12,338 nt of DNA, taken from contig CALVTA010000037.1 in the NCBI GenBank assembly GCA_944359735.1, positions 1-12,338 on the forward strand, given 5' to 3'. This DNA is from an uncultured Bacilli bacterium (GTDB taxonomy: Bacteria; Bacillota_I; Bacilli_A; RF39; UBA660). How positions within the stretch are numbered: the stretch's first letter is position 1; the number at the start of each line of letters is the position of its first letter. This document shows positions 5,907-12,324 of this stretch, in pieces. A program made the position numbers and the translations under genes. The notes beneath the pieces are model-generated. The model worked only from the letters and a program-made list of their open reading frames with translations, was not told where the DNA came from and searched no databases.

Positions 5907-7211
5907 ATGAAAAAGAAAAAAATAATTGCTACAATCCTAATTATCATTGCTATAGGATTGTTAGTAGCAGGAGGTATAATAATATATCAAAATTATTCTA
6001 ATAAAAATAGAATAGTTACATCATTTAAAGAATTACAATCAGCATTAAAAGATACCTTTAATATTGAAAGCACTAAAAATAAAAACGATACTAAAACAAA
6101 AGAAACAGCTGCCGGTGTTATACAAATGAAAATTAATCCTATACTAGGAAATAGTAATGATGGCAGTAATACTATTATTAATAATATAAACAACAGTACA
6201 TTTAACTATGAATATAGGATTGATGAAGATGCTAAAAAAATGTATTTAAACGGTTCATTACTATTAAATATGCAAGAACTAATGGGTATTAATTTATATC
6301 AAAATGAAAATATCAGCTATATTTTTCTAAAAAATATTTTTGATAAATATATTATGATTGATGGTAATAACATATTTAATTACCTAGAAGAAACAGAAAA
6401 GACTAAAGAGGATATTAATTACATCTACGATAAAATCAGTAAAAGTCTTGGTAACAACATTACTAAAGATGATATAAAAGTGGCAAATGAAAAAATAAAT
6501 AAAGTTAATACTAAGAAAATTAGCTTAGAACTTAATGAAAAAAGATTTAATGAACTTGCCACAAACATTATAAATGACCTAAAAGAAGATGAAAAAGTAA
6601 AAGAAATCCTTGGAACTGATCTAAACAATCTTAATATAAATGATTCTAATACTACATATTCTAAAACAACATTAGCATACAATATATATATAGATAAAAA
6701 CGATATAATTAAGTATGAGATTAAAGTTAACGAAGAAGACACTAATTATGGATTTGCATTTAACAATGGCAAAGAAAAAAGTATTATAATAATAAATGAT
6801 GATGATAATGAAATAATAAAAGGAACTATTAATAATAGTAACAACAATATTACTATTAACTTAACTAGCAACAATACCAATTTAGGTACTATAAATATAA
6901 CAGAGAACAACATCAATATTAATTTTATTATAGATGAAATATCAAATACATCTTTAAACGCCAGTGTTGATAGTATCACTGAAAATAATAAAATCACAAC
7001 TAATATTAATATGTCTATGAATAGCTCAGGCACTAATATTGATATTTTAACGTTGACAGACATTAAAACTATAACAGAAGGAGTTGCAGATTTTGCCAAC
7101 ATAAATACAACAAACAATATCAATATCAACAATTTAACAGATGGAGATATTACTTTAATAGAAAATAATCTAATGACTATTCTTTATAATTATTTGGGAA
7201 TAAACATTTAA
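5907..7211 (+). CDS. Asn/Ile-rich protein with N-terminal membrane anchor, function unknown
   Basis: This 434-residue protein starts MKKKKIIATILIII and has one membrane helix (about 5-27) without a lipobox cysteine, so it is probably anchored outside the membrane. The extracellular part begins with a Lys/Thr/Asn linker. A mixed alpha/beta segment (about 80-260) follows, with charged helices such as KEDINYIYDKI and RFNELATNIINDLKEDEKVKEI. The C-terminal half is made of repeated strands dominated by N, I, T and S, such as TINNSNNNITINLTSNN. No catalytic motif or cysteine pair is visible. The pattern resembles large-sheet lipid- or ligand-binding exported domains, but this is only an impression. 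The ATG at 5907 has AAGGAG 7 nt upstream; an in-frame TTG at 5889 overlaps the promoter region. It ends in a shared terminator and is divergent from the sortase, so a cell-surface role is plausible. Confidence 0.75.
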   Translation: MKKKKIIATILIIIAIGLLVAGGIIIYQNYSNKNRIVTSFKELQSALKDTFNIESTKNKNDTKTKETAAGVIQMKINPILGNSNDGSNTIINNINNSTFNYEYRIDEDAKKMYLNGSLLLNMQELMGINLYQNENISYIFLKNIFDKYIMIDGNNIFNYLEETEKTKEDINYIYDKISKSLGNNITKDDIKVANEKINKVNTKKISLELNEKRFNELATNIINDLKEDEKVKEILGTDLNNLNINDSNTTYSKTTLAYNIYIDKNDIIKYEIKVNEEDTNYGFAFNNGKEKSIIIINDDDNEIIKGTINNSNNNITINLTSNNTNLGTINITENNININFIIDEISNTSLNASVDSITENNKITTNINMSMNSSGTNIDILTLTDIKTITEGVADFANINTTNNININNLTDGDITLIENNLMTILYNYLGINI

Positions 7212-7242
7212 AAAGAAGTAGAAAACCTAATCTACTTCTTTT
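7211..7242. terminator. Bidirectional terminator between convergent genes
   Basis: AAAAGAAGTAGA (7211-7222) and TCTACTTCTTTT (7231-7242) form a perfect 12-bp stem with an 8-nt loop. A and T tracts at both ends allow use on either strand. It starts in the stop codon of the plus-strand gene and lies 32 nt beyond the stop of the minus-strand P-loop gene. Confidence 0.85.
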
Positions 7243-7274
7243 AATATACTTAAAATTAAATTCTTATATTTTTA

Positions 7275-7829
7275 CTACAGTTGTCTTTCTATATACTCTA
7301 AAATATGCAAAAAAACTTCTTTTCTGTTTTCATAAGTATCATAATAATTTAAATTATGTTTTCTACAAAATTCATAATTTTCCTTATCTTTTTCAGTTAT
7401 ATCATAAAAATGTTTGCTTATTTGTTCATCTGTCCATTTTTTTGTATAATCATATTGCGTATCGTTTTTTTTAATTCCATCTATAATTTCTCTTAAATTT
7501 CTTCTATTAAATCCCAAACAAACAATAATATCATTTTTATCTATATATTTTATAATCGTCTCAATATTGCCAAAAGAACCTTCAACTATATTTCCATAAC
7601 TAGATATAATATTATTCCAATAAACAAATTCTATTAAAAATTGTGGTAGAATTTTTTGCCTCGCCTTGCTTTTTCTACTTTCCATATTAAGATTGGGTTG
7701 TGACTTTATAAAACCATTTCTAACCGCTTCAAATGAAATGACATTAAATTCAGGATATTTTAATTTAATAAATCTAGCAAGCGTTGTTTTTCCAGATCTT
7801 GGGACACCAATAATATAAATATTTTTCAT
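7275..7829 (-). CDS. P-loop nucleotide kinase-like protein
   Basis: This 184-residue cytoplasmic protein has a clear Walker A motif GVPRSGKT (residues 8-15) straight after a hydrophobic first strand, and a downstream strand DIIVCLGF. This is the fold of small nucleotide and metabolite kinases. Substrate-binding residues cannot be assigned; the charged middle (RNGFIKSQPNLNMESRKSK) may be the acceptor lid. A GAGG-containing ribosome binding site lies about 7 nt before the ATG. The gene begins 33 nt downstream of tRNA-Arg on the same strand with no terminator between, so both may use the tRNA promoter. Its end faces the shared terminator at 7211-7242. It could be a shikimate/adenylate kinase-like enzyme or an uncharacterised AAA-type ATPase; the substrate is unknown. 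Confidence 0.75.
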   Translation of the reverse strand: MKNIYIIGVPRSGKTTLARFIKLKYPEFNVISFEAVRNGFIKSQPNLNMESRKSKARQKILPQFLIEFVYWNNIISSYGNIVEGSFGNIETIIKYIDKNDIIVCLGFNRRNLREIIDGIKKNDTQYDYTKKWTDEQISKHFYDITEKDKENYEFCRKHNLNYYDTYENRKEVFLHILEYIERQL

Positions 7830-7862
7830 ATCCTACCTCTTTAAAATTAAACTTTAACATTA

Positions 7863-7939
7863 TGGTATCCATGGTGGGAATCGAACCCACGACCTCTTCC
7901 TTCGGAGGGAAGCGCTCTATCCAACTGAGCTACATGAAT
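7863..7939 (-). tRNA. tRNA-Arg (anticodon CCG)
   Basis: A 77-nt cloverleaf on the minus strand with encoded CCA. The acceptor ATTCATG pairs with CATGGAT (one T-G wobble). The D stem is GCTC/GAGC, the anticodon stem CTTCC/GGAAG has the loop CTCCGAA giving CCG, the variable loop has 5 nt, and the T stem is GTGGG/CCCAC with loop TTCGATT. CCG reads the rare Arg codon CGG. All conserved positions look intact. Confidence 0.96.
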
Positions 7940-7947
7940 ATAGATAA

Positions 7948-7976
7948 ATTATATCATCATCAAAATAATTTGACAA
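7948..7976 (-). promoter_or_regulatory. Promoter of tRNA-Arg
   Basis: On the minus strand TTGTCA (7976-7971), a 17-bp spacer and TATAAT (7953-7948) lie 8 bp before the tRNA 5' end. It probably also serves the P-loop gene downstream. Confidence 0.8.
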
Positions 7977-8013
7977 TTTAAAAGTAATTACATAGAATTA
8001 TATTAGAAATTGG

Positions 8014-8042
8014 TTTACAATATTGGTAGTTATCGCTACAAA
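8014..8042 (+). promoter_or_regulatory. Possible glmS promoter
   Basis: TTTACA (8014-8019), a 17-bp spacer and TACAAA (8037-8042) would start a transcript near 8049, at the edge of the GCC/GGC hairpin. The -10 match is only moderate; other AT-rich positions nearer 8085 are possible. Confidence 0.35.
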
Positions 8043-8075
8043 GCATGCCAACAGTGATATTTCTATCACGGCTAC
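8026..8075 (+). promoter_or_regulatory. Hairpins in the glmS upstream region
   Basis: GTAG/CTAC (8026-8029, 8036-8039) forms one small hairpin. A second has GTGATA/TATCAC with loop TTTC (8054-8069), extended past a 4-nt bulge by GCC (8047-8049) and GGC (8070-8072). The CTAC at 8072-8075 could also pair with GTAG at 8026, so two folds compete. There is no T run. The conserved core expected of a glmS ribozyme was not found. Confidence 0.35.
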
Positions 8076-8125
8076 TAGTCGTTAGATATATAACAAAAAA
8101 TATATCAAAGTAGTAAGGAGATTTT

Positions 8126-9928
8126 ATGTGTGGAATTGTTGGGGCAATTTCTAAAAATAAAAATATATTGCCCATATTAATTACAGGATTAAAAAATCTT
8201 GAATATCGTGGCTATGACTCAGCAGGAATAGCTTATTTAAAAAATAAAAAAATTAAAATAACAAAGGTTGCTGGAAAAGTAACAAATCTATCTTCAAAAC
8301 TAAACAAAGAAGATACTTCTACTGTAGGTATTGCTCATACTAGATGGGCAACTCATGGTAGTGCTAATAGTATTAATGCTCATCCTCATAAAGTTAATCA
8401 CATCACTATTGTTCATAACGGAATTATTGAAAACTTTAAAGAACTAAAAGAAATGCTCATTTCATTAAATTACAAATTTAAATCTACTACAGATACAGAA
8501 GTAGCAGCTGCTCTTTTAGATTTCTATTATGACAAATTTAAAGATATTAACAAAACCATAACTGAATTTATGAAAAATGTAAAAGGAAGTTATGCTATTT
8601 CCATGTTAATTGATAATGATTTAGAAAGTATCTATGTTTTAAAAAAAGAAAGTCCCCTAATTATAGGTACGGCAAATAATATGAATATTATTGCTAGTGA
8701 TATTAGAGCTATATTAAAATATACAAATAAATACTTTATTTTAGATGACTTTGAATATGCAAAAATAAGTACTGATGATATTACTATTTATAATAAAGAT
8801 CAAAACATAATTAATAAAAAATTAAACATCTATCAAGATAAGGATGATAATACTTCCAAAGGTAATTATAAGCATTATATGTTAAAAGAAATCATGGATC
8901 AAAAAGATACAATTTTAAATACAGCTCTACCATTTATTGAAAAAGGAATCATATCTATACTTAACATGCCAGATTTAACTAAATACAGCAAAATAGATAT
9001 TGTTGGATGTGGTACAGCCTATCATGCCGGATTAGTAGCTAAATACTTATTTAGGGAACTTACAAATACCAAATGTGATGTCTATTTAGCAAGTGAATAT
9101 AGATATGAAAATAACTTCTTAAATAAAGATGTTCTAACTATATTTATTTCCCAATCAGGAGAAACAGCAGATACTATTGCTGCTTTAAAACTAGTAAAAG
9201 AAAAAGCTTGCCCTACTCTAGGTATTATTAATGTTAAAAATAGTACGATGACTTATTTAGTAGACACATGTCTTTATACTAAAGCAGGTAGTGAAATAGC
9301 AGTAGCATCAACAAAAGCTTACACTGCTCAAGTTACCTTATTAGCTCTATTGGTTTTATCACATGGCTATCGTAATAAAACTATTAGTAAAAGTAAGACT
9401 TTACAAATTATAGATGAATTTAATAATATTAACAAACTAATAACTCCTTTATTAAAGCAAAAAGAAAGATATATAAAAATTGCTAATAGCATTTATAAAG
9501 AGGAAAATATATTCTATATTGGTAGAGGCCTAGATTATGCTTTTAGTATGGAAGGAGCTTTAAAATTAAAAGAAATATCTTATATTCATAGTGAAGCTTA
9601 TGCTGCCGGAGAATTAAAACATGGGACCATTTCTTTAATTAAAAAAAATACACCTGTATTATGTAGTGCTACTAATGATAAATTAAATTCTAAAACTATT
9701 AGTAATTTAAAAGAAGTCATAGCAAGAGGTGCCAAAGTTTATTTAATAACCAATAATAATTACGAAGACGAATCTTTTAGCATTATAAATATTCCCAAAA
9801 CAAGTGATTTTATTAAAACAATACTAGTTATAATTCCCTACCAATTAATTGCCTATTATACTGCAGATCTAAGAGGAACAGATATAGATAAACCAAAAAA
9901 TTTAGCAAAATCAGTTACAGTTGAATAA
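8126..9928 (+). CDS. glmS: Glutamine--fructose-6-phosphate aminotransferase (isomerizing)
   Basis: GlmS makes glucosamine-6-phosphate from fructose-6-phosphate and glutamine, the first step toward UDP-GlcNAc for peptidoglycan. At 600 residues it is full length. The N-terminal glutaminase domain has the nucleophile Cys2 in MCGIVGA, EYRGYDSAG (26-34), HTRWATHG (71-78) and HNGIIEN (97-103). Two SIS isomerase domains follow, with GCGTAYHAG, SQSGETADT, ASTKAYTAQ, then EISYIHSEAYAAGELKHG. The C terminus DKPKNLAKSVTVE is the family's usual ending, with the Lys that binds fructose-6-phosphate. AAGGAG lies 5 nt before the ATG. A second promoter for the next gene sits in its last codons. All key residues are present. 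Confidence 0.98.
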   Translation: MCGIVGAISKNKNILPILITGLKNLEYRGYDSAGIAYLKNKKIKITKVAGKVTNLSSKLNKEDTSTVGIAHTRWATHGSANSINAHPHKVNHITIVHNGIIENFKELKEMLISLNYKFKSTTDTEVAAALLDFYYDKFKDINKTITEFMKNVKGSYAISMLIDNDLESIYVLKKESPLIIGTANNMNIIASDIRAILKYTNKYFILDDFEYAKISTDDITIYNKDQNIINKKLNIYQDKDDNTSKGNYKHYMLKEIMDQKDTILNTALPFIEKGIISILNMPDLTKYSKIDIVGCGTAYHAGLVAKYLFRELTNTKCDVYLASEYRYENNFLNKDVLTIFISQSGETADTIAALKLVKEKACPTLGIINVKNSTMTYLVDTCLYTKAGSEIAVASTKAYTAQVTLLALLVLSHGYRNKTISKSKTLQIIDEFNNINKLITPLLKQKERYIKIANSIYKEENIFYIGRGLDYAFSMEGALKLKEISYIHSEAYAAGELKHGTISLIKKNTPVLCSATNDKLNSKTISNLKEVIARGAKVYLITNNNYEDESFSIINIPKTSDFIKTILVIIPYQLIAYYTADLRGTDIDKPKNLAKSVTVE

Positions 9929-9942
9929 AAAGATGTTATAAT
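9914..9942 (+). promoter_or_regulatory. Extended -10 promoter for the kinase-like gene
   Basis: GTTACA (9914-9919) in the last codons of glmS, a 17-bp spacer, and TGtTATAAT (extended -10, hexamer 9937-9942). The start near 9949 leaves only about 10 nt before the ATG at 9959, just covering GGTGAT (9950-9955). Confidence 0.5.
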
Positions 9943-9958
9943 GTTCTTAGGTGATAAT

Positions 9959-10672
9959 ATGGAATTTTATAATACTGATAGTAATAGAGTTAGCATTCCT
10001 AATGAAGTGCTAAATAATGAAGTAAAAAATGATAAATGGAGTACTAGTTACCAATGGAAAGAAGATTTATATCTTAAAATCTATAAAAACGAAACCGATC
10101 CTATATATCGTTTGGATAGTAATATTTATAAAGTTTTAAAGGATACAAAAAGTGATAATCTAATTGATATTGTAGAACTTCTTTACTCCAAAAAAGATAC
10201 AAGAAGTGAATCAACAGCTTACTTAGCAAGATATCCTGAAGAAACTTATAGTGACTTTTTAGAAGTATCAAGTGAATACATACTAGCCAATATTGATGAA
10301 ATATTAAAGCTATCTAATGAACTAGGTAAACAAAGAATTAGACTTTATGATTTAAAAAGAGAAACTATTGCTTTAACAGACAGCAGAATAATCTTAACTA
10401 CTCCAGATTCATGGAAACATAGTCATTTGCATGAAAATAATATTATAAATTTAAATATCAATGCATTATCTTTTCTTTTTAATACTCTAACAAGAGAATC
10501 ATTACTAAATAATCATAAAGATTTTATCAAAAATAGTAGTTTATATTCTACCATCTTTAGTGATAAACTATTTCCTATAACTACTAATCCAAATAAGACA
10601 ATGAAAGTATTAACTAAAAAGTTAAAAGGTTATAATAAACCAATAGACTGTATATACGATATGAAAAAATAA
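9959..10672 (+). CDS. Uncharacterised protein with degenerate kinase-like catalytic loop
   Basis: This 237-residue soluble protein has no signal peptide. LYLKIYK (37-43) resembles the kinase strand carrying the ATP lysine. YDLKRETIALTD (130-141) followed by RIILTTPDSW (143-152) has the spacing and hydrophobic pattern of a kinase catalytic loop plus metal-binding loop (HxDLKPxN...D), but the expected His, Asn and DFG Asp appear replaced. If related, it is a divergent kinase or pseudokinase; the resemblance is from memory and could be chance. The ATG at 9959 is chosen over the one at 9941 because GGTGAT lies 3 nt upstream. It starts 30 nt after glmS, may be co-transcribed with it, and also has its own promoter. 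No link to amino sugar metabolism is evident. Confidence 0.6.
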   Translation: MEFYNTDSNRVSIPNEVLNNEVKNDKWSTSYQWKEDLYLKIYKNETDPIYRLDSNIYKVLKDTKSDNLIDIVELLYSKKDTRSESTAYLARYPEETYSDFLEVSSEYILANIDEILKLSNELGKQRIRLYDLKRETIALTDSRIILTTPDSWKHSHLHENNIINLNINALSFLFNTLTRESLLNNHKDFIKNSSLYSTIFSDKLFPITTNPNKTMKVLTKKLKGYNKPIDCIYDMKK

Positions 10673-10783
10673 AAGTAATTATGATCTCTAATAAAAGGCT
10701 AATATAAATAACGGTTTAAATAGTATTCAACAACTTTCTTCTTGAAATTCACTACACTACAATACAATACCTAATATTTTCCT
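10673..10783. other. Intergenic stretch with nothing recognised
   Basis: This lies between the kinase-like gene stop and its distal terminator. No open frame with a ribosome binding site, no repeat and no RNA fold were seen. Confidence 0.4.
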
Positions 10784-10826
10784 AAAAATGGTAGTACAAT
10801 TTTTATCTGTTTTTCTACCATTTTTT
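10784..10826. terminator. Terminator downstream of glmS/kinase-like gene
   Basis: AAAAATGGTAG (10784-10794) and CTACCATTTTT (10815-10825) make an 11-bp stem with a 20-nt T-rich loop, ending in T6. It is symmetrical enough to act on both strands and lies 111 nt after the gene stop. Confidence 0.75.
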
Positions 10827-10866
10827 AATGGAAAATACATTTACGATAAAATTTTAATGATTAAAA

Positions 10867-10894
10867 ATCTTTTAAAAAAAATCTTTTAAAAAAA
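10867..10894. repeat. Two copies of a 14-bp A/T-rich tandem repeat
   Basis: The unit ATCTTTTAAAAAAA occurs twice with a period of 14 bases, just upstream of the tRNA-Met fragment promoter. The A tracts are roughly in helical phase and could act as curved UP-element-like DNA, but this may be simple slippage. Confidence 0.5.
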
Positions 10895-10906
10895 TAAAAA
10901 TATATA

Positions 10907-10935
10907 TTGTCAAACATAAATAAATGTGATAATAT
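10907..10935 (+). promoter_or_regulatory. Promoter of the truncated tRNA-Met unit
   Basis: TTGTCA (10907-10912), a 17-bp spacer and an extended -10 TGaTAATAT (hexamer 10930-10935). Predicted start is near 10942, 14 nt before the tRNA-like 5' end, as for an active tRNA gene. Confidence 0.65.
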
Positions 10936-10955
10936 TATACCAGTAATATTATTAC

Positions 10956-10995
10956 GGCGAGATAGCTCAGTTGGCTAGAGCGCTCGGTTCATACC
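10956..10995 (+). pseudogene. 5' half of tRNA-Met (CAT), truncated in the anticodon stem
   Basis: GGCGAGA TA GCTC, the D loop AGTTGGCTA, GAGC, G, then the anticodon 5' strand CTCGG and loop TTCATAC (CAT at 10990-10992) match elongator tRNA-Met. An intact gene would continue with CCGAG, a T arm and TCTCGCC. Instead the sequence after 10995 is unrelated, with no T arm or 3' acceptor anywhere in the window. The gene therefore cannot give a normal tRNA. Its promoter is intact. Possible causes are insertion of mobile DNA at the anticodon, a deletion, or an assembly join. Confidence 0.85.
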
Positions 10996-11018
10996 TGCTC
11001 TGTAAAGACCAGTTTTTT
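10995..11018 (+). terminator. Weak terminator-like hairpin at the tRNA break
   Basis: CTGCTC (10995-11000) and GACCAG (11007-11012) pair with one C-C mismatch around TGTAAA, followed by TTTTTT. It starts exactly where tRNA similarity ends. Confidence 0.4.
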
Positions 11019-11054
11019 AATTTTATAAAATCAATTTTTTCTTTATTTTACAAG

Positions 11055-11080
11055 GGTTTGCGAGGATGCAAATTTTTTTT
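11055..11080 (+). terminator. Terminator-like hairpin with T8
   Basis: TTTGC (11057-11061) and GCAAA (11068-11072) with loop GAGGAT are followed by eight T. It could end an RNA of about 140 nt begun at the tRNA-Met fragment promoter. Confidence 0.5.
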
Positions 11081-11092
11081 ATAAAAAATTTG
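11069..11092. repeat. Perfect AT-rich inverted repeat
   Basis: CAAATTTTTT (11069-11078) and AAAAAATTTG (11083-11092) with loop TTAT. The core TTTTTTATAAAAAAT recurs just downstream, near 11110-11125. The DNA to 11184 is nearly all A and T with no gene. Confidence 0.6.
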
Positions 11093-11184
11093 TAGTTAAA
11101 TTTTAGTTAATTTTTTATAAAAAATATTTTTTCTTACTCAAATTTATTCAAACTTACTTATGTTTATTTTAATTTATTTAATAC

Positions 11185-11218
11185 ATAAAAAAAAACAACT
11201 CTGTACTAGCAGTTGTTT
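11185..11218 (-). terminator. Terminator of the right-hand minus-strand cassette
   Basis: Read on the minus strand, AAACAACT (11218-11211) and AGTTGTTT (11200-11193) form an 8-bp stem with a 10-nt loop, followed by at least seven further T. It lies 12 nt after the stop of the frameshifted gene. Confidence 0.85.
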
Positions 11219-11229
11219 AATAAATAAAA

Positions 11230-11542
11230 TTATAGTCTTGGTAAATTCTCACATTTTCTGGAAATAATTACGTTAAAAATCTTATTGCTATATTTTTTAT
11301 GAAGATTATTAATCATCTCTAATTTCTTTTCTATTGTCTTTATATTCTCTATTACTACAATAAAATTAATAATTTTAATATCTTCTATAATCTCTAATGG
11401 AATATCCGAACAGTCATTTACAACAATATTTTTTGTCTTTTAGAAATTTAATAACGTCATCTTGAATATTTTTTGTTTTTCTAGTTTGAATAGTGAACTT
11501 TGGTTTATTAGTGTCATAATCATATATTTCTATTGTTTTCAT
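11230..11542 (-). pseudogene. Frameshifted gene, translationally coupled to the upstream gene
   Basis: The ATG at 11542 overlaps the TGA of the upstream gene as ATGA, a classic coupling signal. The frame gives MKTIEIYDYDTNKPKF and runs to TGA at 11414 (42 codons). Removing one A from the six-A run (minus strand, 11429-11434) joins it to a frame open to TAA at 11230-11232, including NIVVNDCSDIPLEIIEDIK and ending SRKCENLPRL. The restored protein would be about 103 residues, alternating strands and Lys/Glu-rich helices, with no membrane segment; family not recognised. Start coupling, a continuous second frame and a terminator right behind it argue for a once-functional gene. The cause may be mutation, sequencing error or slippage on the A run. 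Confidence 0.7.
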
Positions 11543-12006
11543 ATATACAAACATTTAAAGATAAAAGTCATAGCTTCTTGTGATAATTCAAAACCAAGTT
11601 CTTCAATAACTTTTTTATCATAAGATGAAACAGAGAACATACCATTTTCTGAATCATAAAAAAGCTCCCTACTTAAATGGGGGAGTTTATGGGCAACAAA
11701 AGTTCTAACTAGACTTTCATAATCATAACCGTTACCAAATATACCGTCTTTATTTCTAGTTCTAAAAATGGTTTTATCGAAACCAATTTGATCTAAAAAC
11801 AATGAATATTCATTATCACAGTCTAAAGTCATAAAAGGTTTTAAGTAATTTTCAAACCATTTTTCAAATTTTTTATATTCTTTTTCTTTATAGTAAATAT
11901 CACTTAATAATAAATTAGGATTTTTTGATAGGTATAACTCAATACCCTTATTAATACCGTTTCCTAATTCTTTTCTTATCTCTTCATATTCTTGTAGTAT
12001 GCTCAT
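11539..12006 (-). CDS. Uncharacterised protein, possibly immunity-like
   Basis: This 155-residue soluble, acidic protein has a helical N terminus (EYEEIRKELGNGINKGIELYL), a charged middle (YYKEKEYKKFEKWFENYLK) and a C-terminal block FYDSENGMFSVSSYDKKVIEEL. That block resembles, from memory, the DSE-xGMF-x3-S-x-DK pattern of Imm51-type immunity proteins of polymorphic toxin systems; this is a weak lead only. An ATG at 12045 extends the frame but lacks a ribosome binding site; the ATG at 12006 has AAAGGATG upstream and is used. Its TGA overlaps the next gene's start. A strong terminator lies 26 nt before its ATG, so it depends on read-through or on a promoter overlapping that hairpin. No toxin gene is in the window. 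Confidence 0.75.
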   Translation of the reverse strand: MSILQEYEEIRKELGNGINKGIELYLSKNPNLLLSDIYYKEKEYKKFEKWFENYLKPFMTLDCDNEYSLFLDQIGFDKTIFRTRNKDGIFGNGYDYESLVRTFVAHKLPHLSRELFYDSENGMFSVSSYDKKVIEELGFELSQEAMTFIFKCLYI

Positions 12007-12031
12007 TAAATCACATCCTTTCATTAGAGCA

Positions 12032-12061
12032 TAAAAAAAAACCAACTATTATAAGTTGATC
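12032..12061 (-). terminator. Terminator between the two right-hand genes
   Basis: On the minus strand GATCAACT (12061-12054) pairs with AGTTGGTT (12047-12040) including two G-T wobbles, loop TATAAT, followed by a run of T. The loop itself reads as a -10 hexamer, so the site could also carry a promoter for the gene downstream, although no good -35 was found. Confidence 0.75.
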
Positions 12062-12084
12062 TACTCGATAAATTGTAATTTGTA

Positions 12085-12324
12085 TTACTTTTTATTTTTT
12101 GCATTTTTAATGCAAACAACTAAAACATAAATAACATATATAATTATCAGTGCTCCAATAATAAACATCGGAATATCTTTTACAGAAAAAATATAATCTG
12201 GCATATACATTTCTTTAACCCAACGTCCATCATTGAAAACAAGTGAGTAAATAATTCCAAGAATAAGTAGAACTACTAAAGATACTCCCATTGCTACAAT
12301 TTTCTTTACTTGTTTCTTTTCCAT
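12085..12324 (-). CDS. Small membrane protein with two helices
   Basis: This 79-residue protein starts MEKKQVKK, has a membrane helix at about 8-29 (IVAMGVSLVVLLILGIIYSL), a short loop of about 20 residues (NDGRWVKEMYMPDYIFSVKD), a second helix at about 51-70 (IPMFIIGALIIIYVIYVLVV) and the basic tail KNAKNKK. Both ends are probably cytoplasmic. No family is recognised. The ATG at 12324 has GGAGGTG 7 nt upstream at the window edge; a GTG at 12333 lies inside that site and is not used. The upstream context is cut off, so it may belong to a longer operon to the right. Confidence 0.75.
   Translation of the reverse strand: MEKKQVKKIVAMGVSLVVLLILGIIYSLVFNDGRWVKEMYMPDYIFSVKDIPMFIIGALIIIYVIYVLVVCIKNAKNKK

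Noticed and set aside
5993..7132. Three long minus-strand frames opposite the Asn-rich protein gene
   Set aside because: Shadows caused by N/I/T codons; all lie inside a gene with a good start, ribosome binding site, promoter and terminator, and the products are low-complexity hydrophobic strings.
8014..8125. glmS ribozyme
   Set aside because: The conserved cleavage site and core strings of the family are absent and the leader is shorter than the ribozyme.
7978..8175. Minus-strand 65-codon frame across the glmS start
   Set aside because: Overlaps the glmS start and leader, has no family resemblance, and runs into the tRNA-Arg promoter.
10867..11135. Replication origin or CRISPR array in the AT-rich repeats
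   Set aside because: There are only two short tandem copies and AT palindromes, no DnaA-box cluster, no spaced repeats and no cas or replication genes nearby.
10988..11230. Group I intron in the tRNA-Met anticodon loop
   Set aside because: No 3' exon follows and none of the conserved group I core elements are visible; the following DNA is nearly pure A/T.
11414..11440. Programmed -1 ribosomal frameshift at the A6 run
   Set aside because: A -1 slip leads directly to a stop (ATA TTG TTG TAA). Only +1, or loss of one A, opens the second frame, and no stimulatory structure is visible.
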